From the NCBI GenBank assembly GCA_904381335.1, contig CAJFIN010000017.1, positions 1 through 47,501 on the forward strand: a stretch of 47,501 nucleotides of DNA. Reading direction: 5' to 3'. Of the stretch, positions 32,510 through 41,038 are shown piece by piece; the first letter of the stretch is position 1; every line of letters starts with the position of its first letter. Under the pieces are notes generated by a model. The model saw only the letters and a program-made list of their open reading frames with translations, was not told the origin of the DNA and did no database searches. The position numbers and the translations under genes are program-made. This DNA comes from Candidatus Neoanaerotignum galli (GTDB lineage: Bacteria; Bacillota; Clostridia; Lachnospirales; Anaerotignaceae).

Positions 32510-32537
32510 CCCCCGGTCAAAGCCGGGGGTTTTTATT
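32510..32537 (+). terminator. Intrinsic terminator after rex
   Basis: CCCCCGG-tcaaag-CCGGGGG stem followed by TTTTTATTT, starting 9 bp after the rex stop. Confidence 0.9.
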
Positions 32538-32875
32538 TGGATTGTGATACGCCTTAATCGCCATCTTCCTTTTGCTCTGGCCAGGGTCAAACCCCTGTCT
32601 TTTTTTGGTTATCTTTCTGGCCTGCCATACTGTCTTGCAGTCAAAATATTTCCGGCCTATCGTTTTTTCTTTTTCATGTTTTACGCCGCCAAACATGTTT
32701 TTTTGTTTCAGATGTATATTCTCTTCGTTTTTCCGTATACTAGCATTTCAAAAAAACGCAAACAGGAGGGCTTTTCGTTACAAAGCCTGCTCCTTCTAAG
32801 CAAAGGCCAAACGCATCCGTTTTCTCCCTGCATATTGAAGAAATAAACGTATCCAACGTTACTTCCTATGCCAAA
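32538..32875. other. Gene-poor stretch between rex and the cyclase gene
   Basis: About 340 bp with no convincing coding sequence: the possible plus-strand frame of 100 codons is T-rich and lacks a ribosome site. An imperfect hairpin (AGGAGGGCTTT / AAAGCCTGCTCCT, 32764-32799) is visible. No known RNA family recognised. Confidence 0.35.
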
Positions 32876-32909
32876 CAAAAATAGGAGCACATAGTAGGTG
32901 TGCCCCTAT
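32876..32909 (-). terminator. Intrinsic terminator after the cyclase gene
   Basis: Minus strand ATAGGGGCACA pairs with TGTGCTCCTAT (11 bp, one G-U) and is followed by TTTTTG, about 25 bp after the stop. Confidence 0.85.
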
Positions 32910-32933
32910 AAATCAAAAGCCAAAAACCGGGCA

Positions 32934-33521
32934 TTATGCCATCTCCGTTTCATCCCGCTCCCACAACGCACAGGCCGGAGCCCCATCTCCTCCCTCAATC
33001 GGAAGGGGCAGACAATATAGCTTTCCCGGCCCTTCCGGCACATCTGTCAAGGCAAATCCTTCTCCGATTAAAATGCCTGCCCGCAGCAAAATCTGATGAA
33101 CTGGTGCACCACTCTGCCCCTCATTTTCTATATCCAATCCACTGACAGCCACCAATTCAATTCCTGACATCATCAAATGCCAAGCGGCGTCCTCTGTCAA
33201 GCCGTAGGGAGCAGGAATATCTAAAAGTATCCGTCCTGCCAAAGGCCGTTCTTCAAAAAACGCTGCATCCACTGGGCCTTTGGCCCGGTATAACACTGCC
33301 TCTCCGCAAAAGCGCTCCGGTGCAATCTGATCCACTGCTGTGCCATTTGCAAAAAAGTGGCGCGGTGCATCAATATGGGTGCCCGTATGGCTGCCCATGG
33401 AGAGCACAGAAAGCGCATAGCCATCTTGGTCCACAGTGCGGATTTCCTGCTTTTGAAATACTGGATCCCCAGGATATACCGGTGTATCTGCCCCCAGGGG
33501 CTTGGTAAGATTCCAAAACAT
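32934..33521 (-). CDS. Cyclase / kynurenine formamidase-family metal hydrolase
   Basis: 195 residues if started at ATG 33521, which has AAGGAA about 9 nt upstream; an ATG six codons earlier lacks a ribosome site. The family signature H-x-G-T-H-x-D-x-P-x-H-F is present as SHTGTHIDAPRHF (~50-62), giving the metal-binding His/Asp residues, and VYPGDPVF near the start is also typical. Family members hydrolyse N-formyl-kynurenine, isatin or related amides, or act as cyclases; substrate unknown here. No kynurenine pathway genes are nearby. Own terminator. Confidence 0.85.
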   Translation of the reverse strand: MFWNLTKPLGADTPVYPGDPVFQKQEIRTVDQDGYALSVLSMGSHTGTHIDAPRHFFANGTAVDQIAPERFCGEAVLYRAKGPVDAAFFEERPLAGRILLDIPAPYGLTEDAAWHLMMSGIELVAVSGLDIENEGQSGAPVHQILLRAGILIGEGFALTDVPEGPGKLYCLPLPIEGGDGAPACALWERDETEMA

Positions 33522-33522
33522 C

Positions 33523-33550
33523 TTTACATTTCCTTTCATTATGGTATAAT
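33523..33550 (+). promoter_or_regulatory. Predicted promoter of the DUF1858 gene
   Basis: TTTACA (33523-33528), 16-bp spacer, TATAAT (33545-33550) with an extended TGG just before it. It overlaps the start and ribosome site of the divergent cyclase gene; the 5' leader would be about 140 nt. Confidence 0.6.
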
Positions 33551-33698
33551 ATCTTCTGGTGGCTTTGGCATTGTCTCCTTGGATATGGCATTTTGCAGCA
33601 TTTCCTTGAGGGAATCATTTTAAGCGTATGGCTCATGGGCCAAACCACCCATATTCCGGCAAATGAATACCGGCAACGATAGGAAAGGAGGCTGACTC

Positions 33699-33905
33699 AT
33701 GGCTCAGCAAGTGACAAAAGACACCCAAATCGGAGAACTGTTGATGATGGATCGTGGCGCCGCTGCCATTTTGATGCAAAACGGGATGCACTGCGTTGGC
33801 TGCCCCGCTTCCGCTATGGAAACCTTGGCTCAGGCCAGCATGGTACATGGCATGGATGCAGATAAGATTGTTTCTGAAATCAACGCTTATCTTGCCTCTA
33901 AATAA
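33699..33905 (+). CDS. DUF1858 domain protein (hybrid-cluster-associated redox disulfide type)
   Basis: 68 residues, preceded by AAAGGAGG. The pattern is IGELLMMDRGAAAILMQNGM then HCVGCPAS, a C-x2-C pair of the DUF1858 family; the rest forms short helices (ETLAQASMVHGMDADKIVSE). Soluble and acidic. The family is often fused or linked to hybrid-cluster or redox enzymes, and the cysteine pair may bind metal or form a redox disulfide; the role is not established. It is monocistronic between its own promoter and a strong terminator. Confidence 0.9.
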   Translation: MAQQVTKDTQIGELLMMDRGAAAILMQNGMHCVGCPASAMETLAQASMVHGMDADKIVSEINAYLASK

Positions 33906-33944
33906 TGCTTTCCCAGCGCTTTTTGCGCATCCCATAATGAAAAT

Positions 33945-33990
33945 AAAAAAGCTGTTTCCGGTCGAATCCGTTCGGAAACAGCTTTTTTAT
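33945..33990. terminator. Bidirectional intrinsic terminator between DUF1858 and lepB
   Basis: AAAAAAGCTGTTTCCG and CGGAAACAGCTTTTTT form a 16-bp stem around a 12-nt loop, with T runs for both strands. It serves the two convergent transcripts. Confidence 0.92.
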
Positions 33991-34000
33991 CTCTTTCCCT

Positions 34001-34555
34001 TTAGGCAAGCCAATCCAAGGAGGGGAAATAGCGGAAATACACTTTCCCCAAAATCTTGTCTTCTTGCACGTATTTATTCACCCAAAACCGGGAGTCTTCA
34101 GAGTTTTCCCGATTATCTCCCAGCATAAAATAGCATCCTTCCGGCACTTCATACGGTCCATAGTTACCTGTAGGCCTACCCTTGACATATTCATCTGGCA
34201 AAGGTTCTGCCGACCCATCGATATAGACCCTGCCATCCCGGATTTCTACCGTTTCCCCCGGCAAACCAATCACCCGTTTCACATACAGCAGCTCCTCATT
34301 ATCTGGGAAGCGAAAAACCACTATGTCGCCCCGCTGCGGATGAGATACATAATACGTTAGCCGCAGTGCAATGATGCGGTCTTGGGGCATAATGGTATCT
34401 TCCATTGACCCGGTTGGTACGGTGGCATTCACAATCACAAACTGATTGATGCATAACGCCAACACCAACGCCAGCGCAATGGTCACTACCCAGGAACGTA
34501 TCTCTGCACCAATGGGCTTTTTCGGTTTTTGTTTTATTGTTTGGTCTTGATTCAT
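34001..34555 (-). CDS. lepB: Signal peptidase I
   Basis: 184 residues. One transmembrane helix (~21-42) after a basic N-terminus. Catalytic Ser50 in TGSMEDTI and Lys93 in YVKRVIGLPG; the GDNRENSEDSR block lies near 145-155. It removes signal peptides outside the membrane, for example from the two SLH proteins. It is the last gene of a minus-strand run that begins with a radical SAM protein, 28 bp after the SHOCT-like gene. Confidence 0.96.
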   Translation of the reverse strand: MNQDQTIKQKPKKPIGAEIRSWVVTIALALVLALCINQFVIVNATVPTGSMEDTIMPQDRIIALRLTYYVSHPQRGDIVVFRFPDNEELLYVKRVIGLPGETVEIRDGRVYIDGSAEPLPDEYVKGRPTGNYGPYEVPEGCYFMLGDNRENSEDSRFWVNKYVQEDKILGKVYFRYFPSLDWLA

Positions 34556-34583
34556 CGGATTTCCTTTTCTTTCCTAATGCCAG

Positions 34584-35198
34584 TTATTTTTCTTCTTTTG
34601 ACTCATTTGACTCAGTTTCTTCTTTGGCCTTGTCCTCTGCCTGATCCGTAAGGTCCACTTGGGCCGGTTCCTGGTCTTGTGCTGTTTCTTCTTCTGTTGT
34701 TTCTTCTTCCACTGTTACTTCTTCCGCCGCTTGATAAGGGATGACCGTTACATCTTCTTCAAAGTCATCTTCTGTCACATCACTATCCGCCAAATCTTCA
34801 AACAGATCTTCATATTCTTCTTCCACGTCTGCCAAACGGTTTTCCCGTCTTTGTCGGATGCTGTCTTGCAGTTTATCTGCCTGTTCTGACATTTTTTTAG
34901 AGACATGTTTCGCGGCTTTTTTTACTCTGGGCTTATTTTCCTCCACCATCTTATCTAACGTATCACCAGTTTTTCTGGCCACCACTTTACTGCCTTCCGC
35001 CAAGCGCTCTGTTGCTTCTCCCAGTTTTTTTGCTAATACTGCCAAACCATTCCCCGCCGAATCCATGGCCACGCCGATCTTCCGCCCCAGTTCTCCAGCT
35101 TCTTGCTTTTCTAGTGCATGCAGCAGCCGCTCTGCTTCATCCACCGTAATAATGCCCTTTTCCACCATAGAAAGTACTGCCATGCGTTCTTCTTTCAT
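34584..35198 (-). CDS. SHOCT-like domain protein with acidic C-terminus
   Basis: 204 residues; AGGAGG precedes the ATG. The N-terminus KEERMAVLSMVEKGIITVDE followed by A-E-R-L-L-H-A-L is the short helical SHOCT-like motif seen at the start of bactofilin/LiaX/YvlB-type proteins. Residues ~40-115 are Lys/Ala/Glu-rich and may form a coiled coil, without membrane segment. From ~120 onward it is extremely acidic (repeated E-E-E and D runs). Function unknown. In the operon between wecB and lepB it could act in envelope stress, but that is only context. Confidence 0.65.
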   Translation of the reverse strand: MKEERMAVLSMVEKGIITVDEAERLLHALEKQEAGELGRKIGVAMDSAGNGLAVLAKKLGEATERLAEGSKVVARKTGDTLDKMVEENKPRVKKAAKHVSKKMSEQADKLQDSIRQRRENRLADVEEEYEDLFEDLADSDVTEDDFEEDVTVIPYQAAEEVTVEEETTEEETAQDQEPAQVDLTDQAEDKAKEETESNESKEEK

Positions 35199-35214
35199 AA
35201 AAACCTACCTCCTA

Positions 35215-36363
35215 TCATGCAAACTCTGTTGGACGAACCTGTTCTAAGCCAAATTCATATAAAATTGCTTGGACAATGCGCTTTGATGCCTGGCCATCCC
35301 CAAAGGGATTTTTCGCCTGGGCCATGGCTTGATAAGCTGCCTTATCCGTCAGCAATGTTTTTGTCGCTTGATACACATCGGCCTGTTTTGTGCCAGCCAA
35401 TTTCAGTGTGCCTGCCGCCACACCCTCCGGCCGTTCTGTTACATTGCGCAGCACCAGCACAGGCTTACCCATGGAAGGCACCTCTTCCTGCAATCCGCCA
35501 GAATCTGTCAGCACCAGATACGACCGACTCAGCAAATTATGCATATCCTTCAAATCCAGCGGATCAATGAGCAAAATCCGCTCATGTCCGCCTAAAATCC
35601 GATGCACTGGCTCTGTAACGGCAGGATTTTTGTGTACTGCATAAACCACCATCACATCGGGAAATTCCTCTACTATCTGTAATACCGCCCGGCAAATTTC
35701 CTCCAATGGCTGGCCTAGATTTTCCCGGCGGTGCGCCGTCATGGCAATGACCCGATGGGCAGAAAAATCAATCTGGTTTAACACCGGCACAGTAAAGTGA
35801 TAGTCTGGCTCAATGGTCGTCTGCAGCACATCAATGACAGTATTACCCGTCACATAGATGTTATCCCGATCCACATTTTCCTTGAGCAGATGTTCTCTCG
35901 CTAAAGGTGTAGGTGCAAAATGCAGCGTACTGATCGCCCCTGTCAACCGCCGGTTCATCTCTTCGGGAAAGGGCTCATACTTATTATAAGTTCTTAGCCC
36001 TGCCTCCACATGGCCCACCGGGATTTTATGATAAAACGCCGCTAAACTAGCAGCAAACGTTGTGGTCGTATCCCCATGCACCAACACCAAATCCGGCTGC
36101 TCCTTCTCCATCACTTCTCCCAGGCCAACCAGCGCCCGAGTGGTAATACCCTCCAGGGTTTGACGGTCTCTCATGATATTTAAATCATATTCCGGATGCA
36201 AAGAAAAAATATCCAGCACCTGGTCAAGCATTTGCCGGTGCTGTGCCGTCACACAAACCAGCGTATCCAGGCGTTCTTCTTTTTTTAACGCCAGCACCAA
36301 AGGCGCCATTTTGATGGCCTCAGGACGAGTGCCAAACACACACAGGATCTTTCGTTTCTTCAT
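35215..36363 (-). CDS. wecB: UDP-N-acetylglucosamine 2-epimerase (non-hydrolysing)
   Basis: 382 residues, full length. FGTRPEAIKMAPL (10-22), HGDTTTT, HVEAGLRT, TAHRRENLG (~207-215) and TDSGGLQEEVPS (~281-292) are family blocks with the substrate-binding and catalytic His, Asp and Glu residues. It interconverts UDP-GlcNAc and UDP-ManNAc, feeding ManNAc into teichoic acid-like or secondary cell-wall polymers; SLH domains bind pyruvylated ManNAc-containing polymers, so the gene fits the two SLH proteins in this window. It overlaps the membrane-protein gene upstream by 4 bp. Confidence 0.95.
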   Translation of the reverse strand: MKKRKILCVFGTRPEAIKMAPLVLALKKEERLDTLVCVTAQHRQMLDQVLDIFSLHPEYDLNIMRDRQTLEGITTRALVGLGEVMEKEQPDLVLVHGDTTTTFAASLAAFYHKIPVGHVEAGLRTYNKYEPFPEEMNRRLTGAISTLHFAPTPLAREHLLKENVDRDNIYVTGNTVIDVLQTTIEPDYHFTVPVLNQIDFSAHRVIAMTAHRRENLGQPLEEICRAVLQIVEEFPDVMVVYAVHKNPAVTEPVHRILGGHERILLIDPLDLKDMHNLLSRSYLVLTDSGGLQEEVPSMGKPVLVLRNVTERPEGVAAGTLKLAGTKQADVYQATKTLLTDKAAYQAMAQAKNPFGDGQASKRIVQAILYEFGLEQVRPTEFA

Positions 36364-37196
36364 CGCAATACGCCTCTTTCTATCACTGCCAGTATCTCCT
36401 CAAAGGGCACGCCATAGCCAATCCGTACCAAAAATAACAAGACTAACGCTGCTGCGCAAAGAGTAATCAAACAATGTTTTCGCACTTTTTTTGCCACTGA
36501 CCGCCGTTTTCTCTCTCCGGGTTCCTTATGGCTGTTTCTAACTGCATAAAACCCACCAAAAATTCCCTGACGGCCCTCCAGGACTAAACTACGTTCGCCC
36601 CGCAGCAATAAATAGGCTTTCCATTTTGCCGAAAAAAGATATTTCTTTCCATTTTGCACGCCGCCAATGCCAACCAAGTCGCCCAAATAGAGGGGGGCTT
36701 TTTTTCGTTTAGAGCGGCACTGAATCAAAACAAATTGTCCCGGCTGGCTAAAAAACTTTTCCGTGGCCCGAATCCAAACCCAGTATAGTTCTATTGTCAG
36801 CAATATTCCCAATGCCAAAGACAAAATATTGGCGGGATAGGCCGAAAGACGAATACCCAAAAAGGCCAGACTGCCGCCTGTTAACCCCTCATAACATAAA
36901 TACGCCGCACCGGGATAAAGGATCACCCCAGAAAACACCGTATAAAGTTTGGGCACCTTTCGTTTTTCTAGACACCAAAGTCCATATCCCCACCAAGCAT
37001 AGCCATGCAGAGCAGAAAACAAAAGGCAAAGTGTTACCAAAAGGCCATTGACCGGCTGGCTAGAAGGGAAAAAAGCAATACCATATAATGGAAGCCCATA
37101 GATCCAAACCGCCAAATACTGCCGCACCCCCGTGTAGGCAAATGCCCATAAAGAGCCGCCCAGCAAGACCAGCGTCAGCAGAGCCAAAACGGTCAT
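36360..37196 (-). CDS. Uncharacterised membrane protein linked to wecB
   Basis: 278 residues; GAGGAG precedes the ATG. Membrane helices are likely near 2-20, 30-46, 50-70, 88-104, 120-140 and 245-262. Between the fifth and sixth lies a soluble basic stretch (~145-240) containing SKRKKAPLYLGDLVGIGG and SHKEPGERKRRSVAKK. I do not recognise a family. The 4-bp overlap with wecB argues for a linked envelope role, perhaps in the same polymer pathway, but no catalytic motif supports this. Confidence 0.7.
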   Translation of the reverse strand: MTVLALLTLVLLGGSLWAFAYTGVRQYLAVWIYGLPLYGIAFFPSSQPVNGLLVTLCLLFSALHGYAWWGYGLWCLEKRKVPKLYTVFSGVILYPGAAYLCYEGLTGGSLAFLGIRLSAYPANILSLALGILLTIELYWVWIRATEKFFSQPGQFVLIQCRSKRKKAPLYLGDLVGIGGVQNGKKYLFSAKWKAYLLLRGERSLVLEGRQGIFGGFYAVRNSHKEPGERKRRSVAKKVRKHCLITLCAAALVLLFLVRIGYGVPFEEILAVIERGVLR

Positions 37197-37232
37197 GATC
37201 TTCTCTCCTCTCTTGGGCAGGGCCGCTGTCAG

Positions 37233-38108
37233 TTAGATTCCCCGGAACATATCTGGGCGGAAAACCCCTGCTTTTTCCGCCTGATCGATTTGGCGGAGCA
37301 TGGCCTCTTTATCCCGATTAAACGTCCCCTTCAGCGGAACATAATTGGAGGCATGGTTGGCGCGAAATACAGTCCCTTCTGAGTCCGTATTTTCCACAAA
37401 AATCTTCATCTCCTCCAATACCTCCCGAGGTCCAAGCAGTTCAAACTGCCCGGCCTGCCATTGGTCGTATAACGGTGTGCCCGGCTCCACCATTAGTGTC
37501 AAAAACCCTACATATTCCGGTTTAATTGCACTAATCACCCGTGCCGAACCCAGGGCATGTTCTGTTACCCGTTTTTTGCCGCCCAGGCCACTAATTAAGG
37601 TAATGGAGATAATCATACCGGCCCGTTTTAGTTTTTGACCAGCTTCGATAATCTGGGCACTGGTAACACCTTTTTTTACATCCGCCAGCACTTGGTCATC
37701 GCCGCTTTCTGCACCGATATAGATCATATCTAAGCCAGCGTCTTTCAGCTGTTTCAGTTCTTCATCCGACTTCATTAACACGTCTGCCGGTGCACCATAG
37801 GCAGAAATCCGCTCACATTCTGGATACAGACGGTGAATCTCCGCCAGGATCTTCAACAAATCCGGTGTTTTCACAATCAGTGCATCGCCATCAGCTAAAA
37901 AGATGCGCCGTACCGGAATATTACGATAGTATTGACGGCATTCCTCTAAATCTGCAATCACATCCTCTAAATGACGGATGCGAAATTGCTTTGCTTTAAA
38001 CATGTTACAAAATGTGCAGGTATTTCTAGCACAACCAATGGTCAACTGGATGATCAGACTGCCAGCCTCACTAGGCGGGCGATAAACAATTCCTTCATAT
38101 TGCATCAT
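37233..38108 (-). CDS. Radical SAM protein (CX4CX2C type)
   Basis: 291 residues; AGAGG precedes ATG 38108 (a second ATG follows at once). The cluster motif is GCARNTCTFCNMFK (C-x4-C-x2-C rather than C-x3-C-x2-C), followed by the radical SAM core blocks FLADGDALIVKT (~100), ISAYGAPADVL, DMIYIGAESGDDQVL and the C-terminal LMVEPGTPLY. This layout resembles Elp3/coproporphyrinogen-oxidase-like radical SAM proteins of unknown substrate. It is first in the run with the membrane protein, wecB, SHOCT-like and lepB, 36 bp before the next gene, under a good promoter. Confidence 0.88.
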   Translation of the reverse strand: MMQYEGIVYRPPSEAGSLIIQLTIGCARNTCTFCNMFKAKQFRIRHLEDVIADLEECRQYYRNIPVRRIFLADGDALIVKTPDLLKILAEIHRLYPECERISAYGAPADVLMKSDEELKQLKDAGLDMIYIGAESGDDQVLADVKKGVTSAQIIEAGQKLKRAGMIISITLISGLGGKKRVTEHALGSARVISAIKPEYVGFLTLMVEPGTPLYDQWQAGQFELLGPREVLEEMKIFVENTDSEGTVFRANHASNYVPLKGTFNRDKEAMLRQIDQAEKAGVFRPDMFRGI

Positions 38109-38140
38109 TTCAACCTCTTTCTTTATTCCTAATCTTTATT

Positions 38141-38169
38141 ATTATAAATTTTTTATGCCATTTTATCAA
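38141..38169 (-). promoter_or_regulatory. Predicted sigma-A promoter of the radical SAM-wecB-lepB run
   Basis: Minus strand TTGATA (38169-38164), 17-bp spacer, TATAAT (38146-38141), about 33 bp before the ATG. Confidence 0.75.
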
Positions 38170-38236
38170 TACTCTTTGGCGGATTCTTTTCTATTTTCCC
38201 TTGAATTGTACGACTGCCACCTCCCATAGCGGGGAT

Positions 38237-38268
38237 AAAAAAGGCGGCGCGAGTATTCCCGCGCCGCC
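38237..38268 (-). terminator. Intrinsic terminator of the second SLH gene
   Basis: GGCGGCGCG / CGCGCCGCC stem (38243-38251 and 38260-38268), followed by TTTTTT on the minus strand. Confidence 0.93.
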
Positions 38269-38281
38269 AAAGCGTTCTGCC

Positions 38282-40606
38282 TTAGGAAACTGTATCAGCC
38301 TCAATGTTGATAACTTGGCCTTCATCAAAGGTCAGCTCCACATCGTAGTTGATTTTATTGGTGTACCACTGGCTGTAAAATTCCATAAAGGTATACTTGC
38401 TGCTGCGTCCATCTATGCGGATCACCAAATCCTCATCATCTGCCAAGGAATAGGTTTTCGTTGCTCCGCTATCGGTTTTTACTGTAATCTGGCCACGTTT
38501 CATATCCGTCACCCGTCCAGATGACCCCTCTAACGTAGCCCGGATGGTAGTAGCCACATTGTCAGAATAAGCCGCTACAGCGCCAAATTCTTCTCCGTCA
38601 TCGAACCGCTGTTTTAATTGATCGATATCGGCGTCCTCTCCATCAATCGTAACAACCGTGCGGCCATTGGTATAGATGGTTTTGCCATCAATGCGCAGGC
38701 TGTCTTCCCCCATACGTTCAATGGTGCCGTTTGCAACGTTATACTTATCCTCATCCAGGTCTGCCATAATCCGGATCACCACATTAGAGTTATTTAGCTG
38801 CAGCTCTACTTCGGTTTCACCAGTTTCATAAACCGCTTGCAAATAGTCCAAATCCTGATTGGAACCATCTTTTAATTCTACAACCACATCTTCATCCAGC
38901 AAATATTTTTGCTCCACTCCAGCATCGGTCTGGATGGTGATATAGTTATCATCTAATTTTTCAATGGTGCCCACCGTATCATCCTCAATGGTGGCAATGA
39001 TACGTGTCACCCGTTTATTACTATCCAGATATAGCCGTACCGTCATAGCCGTGCCGGATTCAAACTTAGTTTCCAGACGAGAAAGGGTCATATCTGTGCC
39101 TTCATAGGAAACATAGGGTTCTTTGCTCAGGCGATAGCTTTCGTTATCTCCATCCACTTCCACCACAATGCGTTCCTCCGAGATAGACTTGACATAACCT
39201 CTCACTGTGCCGCCGGCTTTCGAGGCTTCTACTTCCATCCGTTCCACATAGTTGTCATCATCCAGATAGGCCGTCACCGACAATTCTACATCACCAAACC
39301 GATCCAGCAGCCGTTTCATATTGTAGGTATCGCCTTCCATGCGTACCTGGACATAGCGATCCAGATCGTAGGTGCGTTCATTGCCATTATTGCGGCGAAT
39401 AGTCACCTCATCTTCATCCAAATCGGTAATAGTGCCCATCACCACATCTTCCTCGCCCTGGGCTTCTACCCGAATGGCCGTGCCATTGGACAAGCCTACC
39501 GTCACATCCACTTCTACCCCGTTTTCCAGCACAGAACGGATAGCGGACACACTGCTAAGCTCTCCATTGAGGAAAAGTTCCGCAGAAGGAGAAAGTTCAT
39601 AAATCTTTGAACCTCCTTCCTGCAAATTCAGCACCACCCGGTCCATCGTAATATTGTTCAGCGTTCCACCCACGGCGCCATTTTGGCTTAACGAAGGTGA
39701 ATCATTGACTGTCAGATTTAAGGCTGTGCCATCTAAGTATTCCACCGTCACATTATCGCCTGCGGCAATTTCAGAAAGGGTGCCATTTTTCGTGGGCGTG
39801 CCATCCACCACCGTCAGCGTCACCGCACTAGTGCTGGCTGGTGCAATGGTCAACCGGTATACCACACCCTCATGACTAACCCTGGTCACTGTACCAATCA
39901 CCGTTTCACTTTCCAACTGCAAGCTTTCACCAGAAATGGCGCTATAGGTTTTGGTAGATAAAACGGCCATCTCTGCCCGGTTAATGAGGTTTTTGGGATT
40001 AAAATTATTCTCGTCATCCCCCACCAAAATTTCCTTTTTCTCCAAATAAGCCACATAGGGCCGCGCTGCAGAAGAAATGGAACCATTATCATTAAAACCT
40101 GTATTGGTGCTGCTGCTGAGGCTCTCTCCCTTATTTAGTGCCCGGCCGAAAATGATGGCCACATCCTCACGGGTGGCTGCACGGCTCTGACCATCTTCTG
40201 TCATAAACCCAGATAGATCATCTAAGGTAACAATCCCATGCTCCAACCCATAGGCTACCGCTTCATAGGCCCAAGCAGGAATCTGATATCCCGACATAGC
40301 GCTGCGCCATTTTATAGTGGTGGCATCGCTGACGGTAGCTTCTCCCTGGCTAATGAGAATATTATAGGCCAGCTGCACTGCTTCACAGTAAGTCACATGA
40401 TCTTTAGCGCGAAACCGATAAGTCGTCTGATCCTCACTGATCTCGCCCACCATCAAATCCAGCTGTGCTGCCTGAAGGATGTAATTTTTTGCCCCTTCCC
40501 AAGGCACATCATTCAGATCCCGAAATGTCACATCCGCAGCCATTGCCGTAACAGATGACCCCAGAACCATAGCAGCGGAAAGCAAGATTGCCAACTGTCT
40601 TTTCAT
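38282..40606 (-). CDS. Secreted SLH protein with a tandem array of ~75-residue beta-rich modules
   Basis: 774 residues. Signal peptide MKRQLAILLSAAMVLGSSVT, cleavage after AMA (~24). The N-terminal ~210 residues are three SLH-like domains (e.g. FRDLNDVPWEGAKNYILQAA; INRAEMAVLSTKTYS). From ~235 to the end the protein is about seven related modules; each starts with G-T-(I/V)-x-x-(I/L), passes through (I/V)-T-I-x-x-x-x-G and (Y)-x-L, then a V-x-(V/L)-x-x-G segment, a helix (L-x-x-L/F-x-x-x-F/Y-x-x-G) and a strand ending V-x-x-I-x-A. It lacks catalytic motifs, is rich in Asp/Glu, and is likely wall-anchored and structural. AGGAGGG precedes the ATG; monocistronic. Confidence 0.88.
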   Translation of the reverse strand: MKRQLAILLSAAMVLGSSVTAMAADVTFRDLNDVPWEGAKNYILQAAQLDLMVGEISEDQTTYRFRAKDHVTYCEAVQLAYNILISQGEATVSDATTIKWRSAMSGYQIPAWAYEAVAYGLEHGIVTLDDLSGFMTEDGQSRAATREDVAIIFGRALNKGESLSSSTNTGFNDNGSISSAARPYVAYLEKKEILVGDDENNFNPKNLINRAEMAVLSTKTYSAISGESLQLESETVIGTVTRVSHEGVVYRLTIAPASTSAVTLTVVDGTPTKNGTLSEIAAGDNVTVEYLDGTALNLTVNDSPSLSQNGAVGGTLNNITMDRVVLNLQEGGSKIYELSPSAELFLNGELSSVSAIRSVLENGVEVDVTVGLSNGTAIRVEAQGEEDVVMGTITDLDEDEVTIRRNNGNERTYDLDRYVQVRMEGDTYNMKRLLDRFGDVELSVTAYLDDDNYVERMEVEASKAGGTVRGYVKSISEERIVVEVDGDNESYRLSKEPYVSYEGTDMTLSRLETKFESGTAMTVRLYLDSNKRVTRIIATIEDDTVGTIEKLDDNYITIQTDAGVEQKYLLDEDVVVELKDGSNQDLDYLQAVYETGETEVELQLNNSNVVIRIMADLDEDKYNVANGTIERMGEDSLRIDGKTIYTNGRTVVTIDGEDADIDQLKQRFDDGEEFGAVAAYSDNVATTIRATLEGSSGRVTDMKRGQITVKTDSGATKTYSLADDEDLVIRIDGRSSKYTFMEFYSQWYTNKINYDVELTFDEGQVINIEADTVS

Positions 40607-40639
40607 AATAATCCCTCCTTCTGGGATACTTCATTGGTA

Positions 40640-40661
40640 GAAAGGGCACAAAACCCTTTCA
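40640..40661. other. Hairpin in the 5' leader of the second SLH gene
   Basis: GAAAGGG and CCCTTTC (7 bp, short loop) lie between the predicted start site and the ribosome site of the SLH gene. This may be a leader structure for stability or control; no known motif. Confidence 0.4.
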
Positions 40662-40729
40662 AAAAAGACCGGTATACTCTATTTTTTCCTTTGCCCCATC
40701 GAGCAAAAAATACCGGCTCCCATGTGGAT

Positions 40730-40738
40730 ATTATACCA
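40730..40738 (-). promoter_or_regulatory. Extended -10 promoter of the second SLH gene
   Basis: Minus strand TGGTATAAT (extended -10), giving a leader of about 120 nt. No convincing -35 at 17 bp. Confidence 0.5.
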
Positions 40739-40818
40739 TATTCCCCGCTTTTTTCCTATAACCAATCGAGGGTAAATTCTTACAAAAATCCTACATTGCC
40801 TTTGGTCTACTTTTTTAG

Positions 40819-40849
40819 TAAAAAAGCTCCTATCCTTTCAGATAGGAGC
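40819..40849 (-). terminator. Intrinsic terminator after the YtxH-like gene
   Basis: GCTCCTATC / GATAGGAGC stem (40826-40834 and 40841-40849) followed by TTTTTTACT on the minus strand, just after the stop codon. Confidence 0.92.
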
Positions 40850-40861
40850 CGAAGGGTTCCA

Positions 40862-41038
40862 TCAACGCAGATGGTCTGCCGCTTCTTCAATCACATCGGC
40901 CGCTTTGGCCGCTGCTTTTTTCCCGGTGCGCATCAGCTGATTTTTCGTGGACTGGCTGCTTTTCAGATATTCCATTCCCGCAATACCTGCAAGGCCGCCC
41001 AACATCATGCCGATCATGCCCGCCGTAAATTTGTTCAT
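40862..41038 (-). CDS. YtxH-like small membrane protein
   Basis: 58 residues from ATG 41038 (GGAAGGGAG upstream); the frame is open 12 codons further but without a ribosome site. It begins MNKFTAGMIGMMLGGLAGIA, one Gly/Met-rich membrane helix, followed by a basic amphipathic helix (KNQLMRTGKKAAAKAADVIEE). This is the pattern of YtxH/general-stress membrane proteins. It lies 77 bp after trpB2; it may be co-transcribed or separately expressed. No function known. Confidence 0.7.
   Translation of the reverse strand: MNKFTAGMIGMMLGGLAGIAGMEYLKSSQSTKNQLMRTGKKAAAKAADVIEEAADHLR

Noticed and set aside
32544..32846. 100-codon plus-strand frame after the rex terminator
   Set aside because: No ribosome site or promoter, T-rich composition, starts just after a strong terminator.
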